A stretch of 64,000 bases of DNA from Prado023 sp963700395 (GCA_963700395.1 CAVOXI010000001.1:372001-436000), one strand, 5' to 3'. Positions 1 through 8,786 are shown, counted from the stretch's first letter. The notes: generated by a model not told the origin, from the sequence alone. A program made the numbers and translations.

Positions 1-423
1 GAAGGACACCAGGTAGAGGTTGCGCGCGACGGTCTCGATCTGGTCGGAGAACACGAAGCCCAGCAGGGCGATGGGGATGGTCCCGATGATCACGAGCCAG
101 CCCATCCGGACGTCCGGGTCACCGCGGGTCCCCGGGTGCGCGAACTGGCCGAACCACGCGCGCAGGATCCGCCAGATGTCCTTGGCGAAGTAGAGGACGA
201 CGGCGGTCTCCGTGCCGATCTGCGTGACCGCCGTGAACGCCGCCCCCGGGTCGGACCAGCCGAAGAGCTGGGAGAAGATCAGCAGGTGGGCGCTGCTGGA
301 GATCGGCAGGAACTCCGTCAGGCCCTGCAGGACGCCCAGGATCACGGCCTGCGCCCACGTGATCGGGTCGGTCGGGGCGGCCTCCGCCGCGGAGCTGGCC
401 AGTGGTGCGAGCGTGGCGATCAT
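1..423 (-). CDS. uppP: Undecaprenyl-diphosphatase UppP (BacA), N-terminal part
   Basis: Membrane enzyme that removes a phosphate from undecaprenyl diphosphate, recycling the lipid carrier for peptidoglycan and polysaccharide synthesis. The 141 visible residues carry the family signature GLTEFLPISSSAHL near residue 38 and the second conserved stretch QIGTETAVVLYF near residue 70, followed by the hydrophobic segment around GWLVIIGTIPIALLGFVF. The C-terminal half, including the second catalytic region, lies beyond the left edge of the window. The ATG start at 423 is preceded by GGAGG at 8 nt. The first ~20 residues form an unconserved leader before ITWAQAVILGVLQG. No other gene on this strand is seen before it. 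Confidence 0.95.
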   Translation of the reverse strand, partial: MIATLAPLASSAAEAAPTDPITWAQAVILGVLQGLTEFLPISSSAHLLIFSQLFGWSDPGAAFTAVTQIGTETAVVLYFAKDIWRILRAWFGQFAHPGTRGDPDVRMGWLVIIGTIPIALLGFVFSDQIETVARNLYLVSF

Positions 424-569
424 CGGTGCCCCTCCGCCGCGTCCGTGACCCGGCGTAGCCCCCGCAGCGTTCCTGGACTGCCCCGCACGTGCGCCTCCTG
501 GTGGCCGTCACGGCCTGCGCCGCGCCGCGCCGAGCCTAGCCGTTCACGTAGGGCTGCTCCCCCACCCGA

Positions 570-575
570 TAACGT
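570..575 (+). promoter_or_regulatory. Leaderless -10 hexamer TAACGT
   Basis: TAACGT stands 8 nt before the ATG at 584, with no Shine-Dalgarno sequence between. This fits a leaderless transcript starting at or next to the start codon. No clear -35 is seen. Confidence 0.5.
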
Positions 576-583
576 GGCGCGCC

Positions 584-1522
584 ATGGAGAGCAGGGTGGT
601 CGGACGCAGCGGCCTACAGGTCAGCCGCACGGGTCTGGGCACCATGACCTGGGGTCGCGACACCGACGAGTACGAGGCCCGGGACCAGTTCTCGTTGTTC
701 GTCGAGGCCGGCGGGACCCTGTTCGACACCGCGGATGTGTACGCCTCCGGCGCTGCCGAGGAGCTCCTCGGGAGCCTTGTGGCCGAGGCCGGTGTCCGCG
801 ACGAGGTCGTGATCGTCACCAAGGCCGGCGGTCGCCGGACTCCTGAGCGCCGGTTCGACGCGTCCCGGCGCCACCTGCTCCGGGCGCTGGACGGCTCGCT
901 CGAGCGGCTCGGCACCGACTACGTCGACCTCTGGCTGGTGCACGGCTGGGACGAGGCAACGCCGATCGAGGAGACCCTGTCGGCGATGGCAGCGGCGCAG
1001 GCATCGGGCAAGGCGCGCTACGTCGGCGTCTCCAACTACGCGCCCTGGCAGCTGACGCTGGCCGCCGCGAACGCCGAACACCGCCACGGACTGTCCCTGG
1101 TGGCCAATGAGGTCGAGTACTCCCTCCTGGCGCGTGAGGGCGAGGACGACGTGCTGGGAGCGGCCGGGGCGGTCGGCTCCGGGCTCCTGGCGTGGTCTCC
1201 GATCGGGCGCGGCGTGCTCACCGGGAAGTACCGTCACGGCACGCCCGCGGACTCGCGCGGGGCCTCCCCGCACCTCGGGGGGTTCGTCCGGGAGTACCTC
1301 GACGTGCCGCACCGGCGAGTGGTGGACGCGGTGTGCACGGCCGCCGAGGGGCTGGGGGTCGCGCCCGTCGAGGTTGCTGTCGCGTGGGTACGGGACCGAC
1401 CCGGTGTGGCCTCGGTCCTGCTGGGCTCCCGGACCGCGGCGCAGCTGCGCGGGGCGTTGCGTGCCGAGGACCTGACGCTGCCGGTGGAGATCCGGGACGC
1501 GCTGGATGAGGTGTCAGGCTGA
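584..1522 (+). CDS. Aldo/keto reductase
   Basis: NAD(P)H-dependent oxidoreductase of the aldo/keto reductase superfamily, 312 residues, the usual length for a TIM-barrel member. The catalytic tetrad is visible: Asp48 and Tyr53 in FDTADVYASG, Lys80 in VIVTKAGG, and His120 in DLWLVHGWD. The sequence RYVGVSNYAPWQL and the late motif VASVLLGSRTAAQL are typical of the potassium-channel-beta/YajO-like branch. Substrate cannot be told. The gene stands alone, and its start is supported by the -10 hexamer TAACGT 8 nt upstream and the usual N-terminus (VVGRSGLQVSRTGLGTM). The reading frame is intact. Confidence 0.93.
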   Translation: MESRVVGRSGLQVSRTGLGTMTWGRDTDEYEARDQFSLFVEAGGTLFDTADVYASGAAEELLGSLVAEAGVRDEVVIVTKAGGRRTPERRFDASRRHLLRALDGSLERLGTDYVDLWLVHGWDEATPIEETLSAMAAAQASGKARYVGVSNYAPWQLTLAAANAEHRHGLSLVANEVEYSLLAREGEDDVLGAAGAVGSGLLAWSPIGRGVLTGKYRHGTPADSRGASPHLGGFVREYLDVPHRRVVDAVCTAAEGLGVAPVEVAVAWVRDRPGVASVLLGSRTAAQLRGALRAEDLTLPVEIRDALDEVSG

Positions 1523-1613
1523 GGCCGACGACGCGTGCAGGACCGGCGGGTTGAACCGACCCGGCGGCATCCACAGATGCCGGTGGCGTGAGGTCGGATC
1601 CCCGGTGATCTGA

Positions 1614-1619
1614 TAGGAT
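1614..1619 (+). promoter_or_regulatory. -10 hexamer TAGGAT of the SOS nuclease gene
   Basis: TAGGAT lies 7 nt before an ATG at 1627. Its last base is the first base of the LexA box (1619-1634), so LexA bound there would block this promoter directly. Confidence 0.55.
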
Positions 1620-1634
1620 CGAACACATGTTCGA
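1619..1634 (+). promoter_or_regulatory. LexA (SOS) box
   Basis: TCGAAC at 1619-1624, spacer ACAT, then GTTCGA at 1629-1634. This is a perfect match to the actinobacterial/mycobacterial LexA operator TCGAAC-N4-GTTCGA. It overlaps the -10 hexamer and contains the probable leaderless start codon (ATG at 1627). DUF222/13E12-type genes are known SOS targets in mycobacteria, which agrees with its place here. Confidence 0.88.
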
Positions 1635-3215
1635 ACAACGCCCCCACTCCCCCACGGTGATGGTGGCGGCCTGCGGCGGCGTCGTGCGGGGGTGCACCGG
1701 TGAGTGTGGTTGAAGGCGTGCGGGAGCAGGGAGCCGGTCCCCTTCCTGGCGGGAGGCAGGGTGAGGATGGCTCCCCCGCGGACGCTCGCGCCGTGCTGGA
1801 CGAGCGATTCGAGCGGCTGCTTCGGGCGTGGTGGCTCGACGAGCGGCCCGACTGGACCGGTCCGGACTGGTGGGATGTCCCCATGCGCGACGACGTTCGC
1901 GGGTTGCTGTGGCTGCCGCCCGGCCCTGAGCTGGCGGCGGCCCTCGAGTTGGCGTCGGCTCCCGGTCCCTGTCCCGAGCCTCATGCAGGTGAGGCCGCGG
2001 CGGGGTGGCCGAGTCCGGGACATGCGCCCGGGTGGCCATGCGCGTGCCAGGTGGTCGTGGCTGCCGGCTGGGAGGCGTGTGCCGCGTGGGTGGCAGCACG
2101 CTCCGCGGCTGCGCTGGTTGCAGCCGCCGGCTCCGACGAGGTGACCTTCACCCCACCACCGCCGTCCCCCCGCGTGAGCGAGCCGGCTCGGGAGGAGTTG
2201 GCCCTCGCGCTGCGCGTCTCTCCCTTGTCGATGGGCAACCGCATCGCCGCGGCACGCGAGTTGGTGGCCCATCCCGGCCTGTCGTCGCTGGTGGCATCAG
2301 CGGCGATCTCGGCGTGGGGCGCCCGGCTCGTCGTGCGCGAGCTGGCCGGGCTTCCGGACGACGTCGCCCGACGGATCGTGGTCGAGGTTGTGCAACGGGT
2401 GCGAGGGCGACTCGCGTCCGGTCTGAGGGCGTGGACCTCCGCGGACGTCGCGCGCGCGGCACGGGTGATCCGGCTCCGGCTGGCCCCCGACGAGGAGGCG
2501 GTCCTGCGCCGCCGGGCCAGAGCCGATCGCCGCGTGCAGGTCTTCGAGGATCGACACGGAATGGCTGTCCTGCACGCGCTGATCGGTGCCACCGATGCCC
2601 ATCGGATCCATCGGCGTCTCAGCGCGATAGCCCAGGGCCTCGAGGACCCGGAGCGCTCACGGGACCAGGTGCGCGCCGATGCGCTCGTGGACCTGCTCCT
2701 CGGCCAGACCGAGGGGCTCAGCCAGGCGGCGGGCGATGGAGTGGGCAAGGGATCAGCCCACCCCGCTGCGGGACGCCCGGAGATCAACGTCGTGGTACCC
2801 CTCGGCACGCTGCTCGGCATCGCCGAGGACCCCGCTCAGATACAGGGCCTCGGCCCCATCCCCGCGGAGTTGGCCAGGGCGCTGGCGGCAGACGGGCGGT
2901 GGCGCGCCTGGATCACCGACGCCACCGGAGCAGTCGTCGCCACGGGGTCGCGGACCTATGTCCCGAGCGAGGGCTTGGCCCGATTGGTGCGTGCCCGGGA
3001 GCCGCACTGCCGGATGCCAGGGTGCAGCCGTGCGGCACAGCGATGCGACCTCGACCACATGGTCCCGTGGCCGATCGGCGCTACCGACCGCCGAGAATCT
3101 CGGTCCACTGTGCCGCCGTCATCACGTGCTGAAGACTCACGCCGGCTGGTCACTGGAACGCGGACCGCCAGGTCCCCCGGACCCAGGCAAGCCGCGGGTG
3201 GCGGCGGGAGCGTGA
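1627..3215 (+). CDS. DUF222 / 13E12-type HNH endonuclease, SOS-regulated (frameshifted as sequenced)
   Basis: Putative DNA-damage-induced nuclease: an N-terminal DUF222 region followed by a C-terminal HNH motif. The best start is the ATG at 1627, inside the LexA box and 7 nt after TAGGAT. Removing one G from the G-run at 1688-1692 joins that frame to the main frame; a GTG at 1700 is the fallback start. The HNH core has the zinc cysteines in CRMPGCSRAAQRCDLDH. After the extra base near 3085 the motif continues in another frame as AENLGPLCRRHHVLKTHAGW, giving H...N...H. With both bases removed the length is about 528 residues. The tail after HAGW is shorter than usual, lacking the common TSPTGR-like stretch, so a further error or real decay is possible. 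Confidence 0.8.
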
Positions 3216-3413
3216 TTCGATGCGCCCCAGCCGGCGGCCCGCCTCGCGACGATCCGGGAGGGTCCACCCGACGGCTCGACCCTCGGGTGGAGCTGGCGAA
3301 CGCCTGCTGGCTTCGTCGGTTCACGACGCACCAAGCGCCCCGCTGGCGTGACTGGGACCGAACCCGGCGGTCGACGGAGGCGGCGAGCGCCTTCGGCGCG
3401 CCGCCGCCTCAGG

Positions 3414-4779
3414 TCACACCGAGCGCAGGAACCGGTCGAGCACCCGGACCCCGAACTGCAGGCCATTGATGGGCACGCGCTCGTCGACGCCGTGGAACAG
3501 TGCGCCGAAGTCCAGCGTGGGCGGCAGCTGCAGTGGGGCGAAGCCGTAGCAGCGGATGCCCAGCGTGGAGAACGCCTTGGCGTCGGTGCCCCCGGACAGC
3601 GTGTACGGAACGGCGCGGGCATACGGGTCCTCGGCGCGCAGGGCAGCGGCCATTGCGTCAATCGAAGGACCATCGAAGGATGTCTCCAGCGCAATGTCAC
3701 GGGTGACGAACTCGCGGGTCACACGGTCGCCGAGGAGCTCGTCGATGGTGGCCAGCATCTCGTCCTCGAGGCCCGGCAGGAACCGGGCATCCACGTGGGC
3801 AGTCGCCTCACCGGGGATCACGTTGACCTTGGCGCCGGCCTCGAGCATGGTCGGGTTGACCGTGTTGCTCAGGGTCGCCCCGACGATGCGCGCGAGCGGT
3901 CCCAGTGCGCGGGTGAGCTGCTCCGTGTCGTAGGGGTCGAGGTCCACACCGAGCGCATCGGACAGCTCGGCGACGAATGCGCGCGTGGTGTCGGTGACCC
4001 GCACCGGGAACTTGTGCTCCCCGAGCCGGGTGACCGCCTGGCACAGGGACGTGACCGCGTTGTCGTCGTTGAGCATCGACCCGTGGCCCGCCCGGCCAGC
4101 GGCGTGCAGGCGCAGCCATCCGATCCCCTTCTCGGCGGTCTGCACGAGGTAGAGGCGCAGGTCGTCGCGCACTGTCATCGAGAAGCCGCCGACCTCACCC
4201 ACGGCCTCGGTCACGCCCTCGAAGATGTCCGGGCGGTTGTCGACGAGCCAGTGCGACCCGTGCGCCCCGCCGGCCTCCTCGTCGGGCAGCAGCAGCAGGA
4301 CGACATCGCGACGTGGGCGGATCCCGGTCCGTCCCCAGTGCCGGGCCACCGCCAGGATCATCGCGACCATGTCCTTCATGTCGACTGCCCCACGGCCCCA
4401 GACCATGTCCAGGCCGGAGTCCGCGTCGGTGGCGATCTCGGCGGCGAACGGCGGGTGTGTCCAGTCCGAGGCCCGGGCGGCCACGACGTCGAGATGACCG
4501 TGCAGGAGCAGCGCACGTCGGGCAGCGTCCGGATCCGTGCCCGGGATGCGCACCACCATGCCGGCGCGTCGGGCGGAGCTCGTGTGGAAGGGCTCGGGGA
4601 TCGAAGCCCACCTCACGCAGGGCTGCCTCGGCGTACTCCGCGGCGGCGACCTCCCCGACCGTCTCCGGTCGGTCGCCCGCGTTGGTGGTGTCGATGCGGA
4701 TCAGGTCGCGGATGAGGGAGACGACGTCGGCTTCGGCGCCGGCCAGGGCACCCAGGGCAGGATCTCGGGGATCGGACAC
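3414..4779 (-). CDS. M20 family metallopeptidase (frameshifted as sequenced)
   Basis: Zinc-dependent exopeptidase/deacylase of the M20 (ArgE/DapE/CPG2) family, likely cytoplasmic. Metal ligands and catalytic residues are visible: the LLLHGHLDVV motif (His and Asp near residues 95-97), WGRGAVDMKDM, and PDEEAGG with the catalytic Glu pair. The C-terminus DRFLRSV is typical. The N-terminus (GTG at 4779, SDPRDPALGALAGAE) is in another frame. Removing one C from the four-C run (GGGG on the plus strand, 4596-4599) joins EVGFDP to EPFHTSSARRAG and gives 454 residues, the normal length. CAGGAT six nt before the GTG suggests a leaderless start. Substrate is unknown. Confidence 0.88.
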
Positions 4780-4785
4780 GGGCCC

Positions 4786-4791
4786 ATCCTG
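4786..4791 (-). promoter_or_regulatory. Leaderless -10 hexamer CAGGAT (M20 peptidase)
   Basis: Read on the minus strand, CAGGAT is followed by six bases (GGGCCC) and then the GTG at 4779. No Shine-Dalgarno sequence is present, so the mRNA probably begins at the start codon. Confidence 0.45.
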
Positions 4792-4838
4792 CCGTGTCAG
4801 GACCGCGTTCGGGTTGCGCGCGGGCGGCCGGCAGCGTG

Positions 4839-4844
4839 CAGAAT
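4839..4844 (+). promoter_or_regulatory. -10 hexamer CAGAAT (Nudix gene)
   Basis: CAGAAT lies 7 nt before the ATG at 4852. Spacing and lack of a Shine-Dalgarno sequence match the leaderless pattern seen at other genes in this window. Confidence 0.4.
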
Positions 4845-4851
4845 CTGATCC

Positions 4852-5388
4852 ATGAGTGAGACCCTCGGTGTGGTGTCCCCCTGGCTCAGCGACGAGGAGC
4901 TGTCCGCAGCCCGTGGGACGCTCCCGATCCTGTACGTCGAGGCGGTACCCGTGCGCGTGGATGCCGCCGGGCGGATCACGTCGGTGGGGCTGTTGCTGCG
5001 GGCAAGGCCGGACGGGACGCTGTCGCGGGCCGTCGTGGCCGGGCGGGTCCTCTACAAGGAGCGCATCCGCGATGCCCTGATCCGCCACCTGGAGAAGGAC
5101 CTCGGACCTGTGGCCCTCCCCCGGCTGCCGGTCTCGATCTCGCCGTTCACCATCGTGGAGTACTTCCCCGATCCGACGGTCACGGGATTCCATGACCCGC
5201 GCCAGCATGCGGTGGCACTTGCCTACGTGGTCCCGGTGGACGGTGACTGCGAGCCGAGCCAGTCGGCGATCGACCTCGCATGGCTGACCCCGGAGGAGGC
5301 GACGTCCGAGGACGTCCTCGCGGAGTTCTCCGGTGGGCAGGACCGGCTCATCCGGTTGGCGATGGCCTTCGGGGGTCGTCTGCCCTGA
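4852..5388 (+). CDS. Nudix-like protein, DUF4916 type
   Basis: A 178-residue protein resembling the actinobacterial DUF4916/Nudix group. The Nudix box is only partly kept: GRVLYKERIRDALIRHLEKD has the spacing of GX5EX7 followed by a Glu/Asp-containing helix, but lacks the standard REXXEE core. Other recognisable stretches are LYVEAVPVRVDAAGRI at the start and HAVALAYVVPVDGDC in the strand after the box. Catalytic activity is therefore uncertain. It is transcribed divergently from the M20 peptidase, 72 nt apart, and is followed by tRNA-Leu about 100 nt downstream. Confidence 0.75.
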   Translation: MSETLGVVSPWLSDEELSAARGTLPILYVEAVPVRVDAAGRITSVGLLLRARPDGTLSRAVVAGRVLYKERIRDALIRHLEKDLGPVALPRLPVSISPFTIVEYFPDPTVTGFHDPRQHAVALAYVVPVDGDCEPSQSAIDLAWLTPEEATSEDVLAEFSGGQDRLIRLAMAFGGRLP

Positions 5389-5424
5389 TCGGCCGCCGAG
5401 GCCGGGACGTCCGGCGAGCGGCGA

Positions 5425-5455
5425 TTGGTGGTCGGTCGATGATGCTTGCTATCCT
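5425..5455 (+). promoter_or_regulatory. Possible promoter of tRNA-Leu
   Basis: TATCCT at 5450-5455 is a good -10 about 35 nt before the tRNA. TTGGTG at 5425-5430 could be the -35, although the 19-nt spacer is long. Confidence 0.35.
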
Positions 5456-5490
5456 GAGCGGGCTCCTGCGGAGGCTCGCGGGATCACCTC

Positions 5491-5577
5491 GTCCGGGTGG
5501 CGGAATAGGCAGACGCGCTAGCTTGAGGTGCTAGTGCCCTCAGGGGCATGGGGGTTCAAGTCCCCCCTCGGACACCA
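5491..5577 (+). tRNA. tRNA-Leu (anticodon GAG)
   Basis: An 87-nt class II tRNA. The acceptor stem is GTCCGGG paired with CTCGGAC (one G-U pair), the anticodon arm is CTAGC-TTGAGGT-GCTAG with GAG at 5525-5527, and there is a long variable arm and a T arm GGGGG-TTCAAGT-CCCCC. The discriminator is A, and CCA (5575-5577) is encoded. It reads CUC/CUU leucine codons. Confidence 0.97.
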
Positions 5578-5582
5578 TTACT

Positions 5583-5596
5583 GGGAGATATCTCCC
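5583..5596 (+). terminator. Palindrome just after tRNA-Leu, possible terminator
   Basis: GGGAGATATCTCCC is a perfect 14-bp palindrome 6 nt after the tRNA. It can fold as a 5-bp stem with an ATAT loop. There is no T-tract after it, so termination is only a guess. Confidence 0.35.
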
Positions 5597-5741
5597 CGGA
5601 TCGGGACGTCGGCGTCCCTCGCGGATGATGCGGCCGGCGCGGCTCGGAGGAGCCGATGGGCGAGAGGGCGCCCCAGGACGGTCGTGCATGGGTGACGTCC
5701 GCAAGGGCGCCGCGCCCCTCACACGCGTCGGCACGCCCCAT

Positions 5742-5747
5742 TACCCT
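5742..5747 (+). promoter_or_regulatory. Leaderless -10 hexamer TACCCT (GNAT gene)
   Basis: TACCCT is followed by 7 nt and a GTG at 5755. The spacing is the same as at several other genes here and marks 5755 as the start codon. Confidence 0.5.
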
Positions 5748-5754
5748 GTGCACC

Positions 5755-6196
5755 GTGGGACTGGTGGTGCGCGTTGCTGACGCTCGGTGAGGTCCGGCCA
5801 CTGCAGCTGGCCGTCCTGCGCCCCGACGGTCCGCTGCCCGGTGACCAACCGCCCCCCGGGACGGCGCTGCACGTCGCGGCACTGCGACACGGCTCTGTGA
5901 TCGGGGCGGCCACCGTCCTGCCCGAGCCGTGGCCAGGGCCGGGCCGGCTGCCGGAGCCGGTCTGGCGCCTGCGGTCGATGGTCGTCGAGGAGGCAGAGCG
6001 TGGCACGGGGATCGGTCGAGCGGTCCTCGCCGAGGCGGCGGCGCTCGCCCGTGAGCGGGGTGCTGGTTCGTTGTGGGCGGAGGCGCGATCCTCGGCGCTG
6101 GGGTTCTACGAGCGGGCTGGGTGGACCGTGGTGGGTGAGGAGTGGATCAAGCCGCGAATCGGTCCCCACCGCTACATCCGCCTCGACGTAGTCTGA
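5755..6196 (+). CDS. GNAT family N-acetyltransferase (frameshifted as sequenced)
   Basis: Acetyl-CoA-dependent N-acetyltransferase of about 146 residues. The acetyl-CoA binding region is VVEEAERGTGIGRAVLAEAA (Q/RxxGxG/A type), and the C-terminal ALGFYERAGWTVVGEEW is typical of GNAT motif B. The GTG at 5755, set by the TACCCT hexamer, gives GLVVRVADA. Removing one base near 5784 connects this to GEVRPLQLAVLRP, which is the normal start of this subfamily. Without the correction the open frame only starts at a TTG at 5774. Its stop overlaps the -10 hexamer of the next gene. Substrate is unknown. Confidence 0.83.
6189..6194 (+). promoter_or_regulatory. Leaderless -10 hexamer TAGTCT (EamA gene)
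   Basis: TAGTCT lies 6 nt before a GTG at 6201 and sits inside the last codons of the GNAT gene. It argues for the GTG at 6201 rather than the internal ATG at 6234. Confidence 0.4.
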
Positions 6197-6200
6197 CGCG

Positions 6201-7107
6201 GTGGCATCCGCACCCGTCGCCGATCCTGGGCACATGACCCGTCAGGCGTGGCTGCTGTTCGCCGCCATGTCGGTCATCTGGGGTATCCCGTACCTGCTCA
6301 TCAAGGTGGCCGTCGAGGAGCTCAGCCCTGCTGCCGTCGCCGGCTCCCGCACGCTCCTCGCGGCCGTCATCCTGCTCCCCCTGGCCGCACACCAGGGCGC
6401 GCTGCGGCCCGCCCTGGGGCTGTGGAAGTGGGTCGTGGCCTTCGGCCTGCTGGAGATGGCCGGACCGTGGCTGCTCCTCGGGCACGCCGAGATCCGCGTC
6501 ACGAGCGGGTTCGCTGGACTCATGCTCGCAACGGTGCCGCTCATCGGCGTGCTGATCGCGCGGCTGCGTGGCGATCCGAACGCGTTCGCGCCGGTGCGGC
6601 TGCGCGGCCTCGGGGTCGGGATCCTGGGGGTCACCTGCCTGGTGGGGATCGACTCGCTCTCCGGGCAGGGTGGACCTGCTCTCCGTCGTGGAGCTGCTCC
6701 TGGTCGCGATCGGATATGCGGCAGCGCCGGTGATCGCCAACACCGTCCTGGCCGGCGTGCCCTCGATCGGCGTGATCGCCGTCTCGGTGGCCGTGGTTGC
6801 CGTCGTCTACCTGCCGTGGACGGTCAGCGGGTTCTCAGGGGGCGGGGTCTCCGGGGACGTCCTGGGGGCGGTGGTGGTGCTCGGGCTCGTGTGCACGGCC
6901 CTGGCCTTCGTGCTGTTCTTCCGCCTGATCGCCCTCGCGGGACCCGTTCGGGCCACCGTCATCACCTTCATCAACCCGGCCGTGGCGATCGGCCTCGGGA
7001 TCCTGGTCCTCGGCGAGCCCCTGACCGGGGGCATGGTGCTCGGGTTCCCGCTCGTCCTGCTCGGCGCCTACTGGGCGACACGGACCCCGGTCGCGGTACC
7101 AGCCTGA
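6201..7107 (+). CDS. EamA/DMT family transporter (frameshifted as sequenced)
   Basis: Ten-helix drug/metabolite transporter made of two EamA repeats. The first repeat begins with WLLFAAMSVIWGIPYLLIKV, the usual opening of the family. The second ends with TFINPAVAIGLGILVLGEPL and GFPLVLLGAYWAT. The two halves are in different frames: removing one G from the run at 6668-6670 joins IDSLSGQ to VDLLSVVELLL and gives 301 residues, the expected length. The start is GTG 6201 on promoter spacing, or ATG 6234 on homology (MTRQAW). The substrate cannot be inferred; relatives export amino acids or metabolites. Confidence 0.88.
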
Positions 7108-7159
7108 GCAGCCGGGCCCAACGCCGGTCCGGTTCCCATCGTCAGGGGCAGTCGTCCAC

Positions 7160-8056
7160 TCAGGCGGGGCTGCCGAGGGCATCCAGTGTCCTCAGGGTTG
7201 CCCGCACCCGCGCGACCTCATGCGTCCGGTAGAGGTTCGCCCGGCCGAGTGCAGCCAGGACGGCGAAGACCCCCTCGGCGGTCCGGAACTCCTCCTCGAA
7301 GTGGTCGAACGCGTGGGGCAGCGCCTGGCAGATGGGCACCCCCAGCACGCGCAGCCGGAAGGAGTTGAGCAGCACCTGCGCCTGGTGACGGACGCGCACG
7401 GTCGGGTCGGTGAGGTTGCCGTAGTAGAACCCCAGGCCCGGGTCGATGATCAGGTTCTCGACACCGTGGGAGCGCGCCTGCGCGATCCGCGCGGCGAAGT
7501 AGTCGATGAGCGCCGGGATCGGGTCCCCATCGAGGGTGACCTCGCCCACGTCGCGCACTGTGGACCCGGCGACGAAGCACAGGACCACCGCGGCGTCGCG
7601 GGCCGCGGCCAGGTCGTAGATCCGCTCGAGCCCGGTCGCCCCCGTGAGGTTCACGACGGAGGCCCCGGCACCCAGGCACTCCTCCACGACCTGGGGGCTG
7701 TAGGCCTCCACCGACGTGGTGACCCCGACAGCCGTCAGCGCCTCGATGACGGGGACCAGCGCCGCGGCCTGGTCGGACTCCCCCACCCGCGCGGCCCGCA
7801 GGGTGCTCGACTCCGCCCCGAGGTCCACCACGCCCGCCCCCTGGGCGTGCATGATCAGGGCACGCCGGACCGCGGACTGGGGCGACACGGCCACGCTGTC
7901 CCGGTAGGTGGAGTCCCGGGACAGGTTGACCACGCCCATGATCATCGGCTCCGCGTCCAGGTCGCGCACGACCCCGCCGATCCGCACGGGAGCCACCGGA
8001 TGGGCCAGGGCATCGGGGTGCTCGGCGACCAGGCGGGCCAGGAGGGTCAGGTCCAC
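7160..8056 (-). CDS. Dihydropteroate synthase-like protein
   Basis: A 298-residue TIM-barrel of the pterin-binding/DHPS family. It keeps the outline of the family: IMGVVNLSRDSTY in place of the usual IMGVLNVTPDSF, VVDLGAESS in place of DIGGEST, and DPGLGFYYGN in place of DPGIGFGK. These changes in all three signature loops suggest a paralogue with altered or lost sulfa/pABA chemistry rather than the housekeeping FolP. It starts with GTG 3 nt after the stop of the RibD-like reductase, so the two form an operon. It may act on a pterin or a related bicyclic compound. The call of family is firm; the reaction is not. Confidence 0.78.
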   Translation of the reverse strand: MDLTLLARLVAEHPDALAHPVAPVRIGGVVRDLDAEPMIMGVVNLSRDSTYRDSVAVSPQSAVRRALIMHAQGAGVVDLGAESSTLRAARVGESDQAAALVPVIEALTAVGVTTSVEAYSPQVVEECLGAGASVVNLTGATGLERIYDLAAARDAAVVLCFVAGSTVRDVGEVTLDGDPIPALIDYFAARIAQARSHGVENLIIDPGLGFYYGNLTDPTVRVRHQAQVLLNSFRLRVLGVPICQALPHAFDHFEEEFRTAEGVFAVLAALGRANLYRTHEVARVRATLRTLDALGSPA

Positions 8057-8059
8057 GGG

Positions 8060-8779
8060 TCAGGCTCCACGCACGTAACGGGCGAAGAGGAAGCCGTCGT
8101 CCTCGCCCAGGTGGGCCAGGCGCATCCCTGTCAGCACGGCTGGTCCCGGCCTTGCGGGGCGGGGCGCAGCGGCCAGGACAGGCGCCAGCGTCAGGTCGAC
8201 CTCGTCGATCAGGTCCGCGCGAACCATCTCGGAGAGCAGCGAGTCGCCGCCCTCACAGGTCACGCGCGTCAGCCCTCGTGCAGCCAGGGCGTCGAGGGCT
8301 GCAGCGGGCTCGACCCGCTCCTCCCCCACCACCACGACCTCGCACCAGCGTCCTGCGGCCGCCCGGGCAGTCGGGTGGCTGCGCTCCACCGTCAGCACGA
8401 TCGGGCGGTTGTCGGAGGCCGTGAATGCCGCGTCGTCCCAGTCGAAGTGACAGGTCGCCGACACGATGGCAAGCGTGGGGGCCGCGTGCTGCCCGCCTGC
8501 GAGGCGGGGCTCGATGGCCTCGGGACGCGCCCGCACCGCGCCATAGCGCTCCATGCGCACCGTCCGGGCACCCACCAGGTACGCGTCTGCGAACCGCCGG
8601 ATCGCGGAGAGCACCGCACGGTCAGTGGGCGAGGAGATGGACCCGGACAGGCCGTCCGGGCCCGCGATGCTCCCGTCGAGGCCCATCACCATGCAGGTGC
8701 GCACCCAGCGCGCAGCGGGCCAGTCGTAGGCGTCGGCCACCTCGCCCGACGCAGATGTCCCGGGCACGAGCCAGCGCAT
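8060..8779 (-). CDS. RibD C-terminal-type (dihydrofolate reductase-fold) reductase
   Basis: A 239-residue NADPH-dependent reductase of the RibD C-terminal family, DHFR fold, without the deaminase domain of full RibD. Typical stretches are CMVMGLDGSIAGPDG at the N-terminus, RRFADAYLVGARTVR, LTRVTCEGGDSLLSEMV (the GG nucleotide-binding loop), and LIDEVDLTLAPVL. In Mycobacterium, a RibD-family protein (Rv2671) can act as an alternative dihydrofolate reductase, so pairing with a DHPS-like protein 3 nt downstream may point to pterin/folate-type chemistry; that is inference. The start ATG at 8779 has TAGGGT 7 nt upstream. Confidence 0.85.
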   Translation of the reverse strand: MRWLVPGTSASGEVADAYDWPAARWVRTCMVMGLDGSIAGPDGLSGSISSPTDRAVLSAIRRFADAYLVGARTVRMERYGAVRARPEAIEPRLAGGQHAAPTLAIVSATCHFDWDDAAFTASDNRPIVLTVERSHPTARAAAGRWCEVVVVGEERVEPAAALDALAARGLTRVTCEGGDSLLSEMVRADLIDEVDLTLAPVLAAAPRPARPGPAVLTGMRLAHLGEDDGFLFARYVRGA

Positions 8780-8786
8780 GACCGCG

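Noticed and set aside
1700..3215. DUF222-HNH gene as a decayed pseudogene
   Set aside because: Both breaks are single extra bases like those elsewhere, and LexA box, promoter and HNH residues are intact. Only the short C-terminus leaves doubt.
3348..4715. 455-codon plus-strand open frame opposite the M20 gene
   Set aside because: Antisense shadow in GC-rich DNA: low-complexity Arg/Gly/His-rich product with no motif, while the minus strand codes for a clear M20 peptidase.
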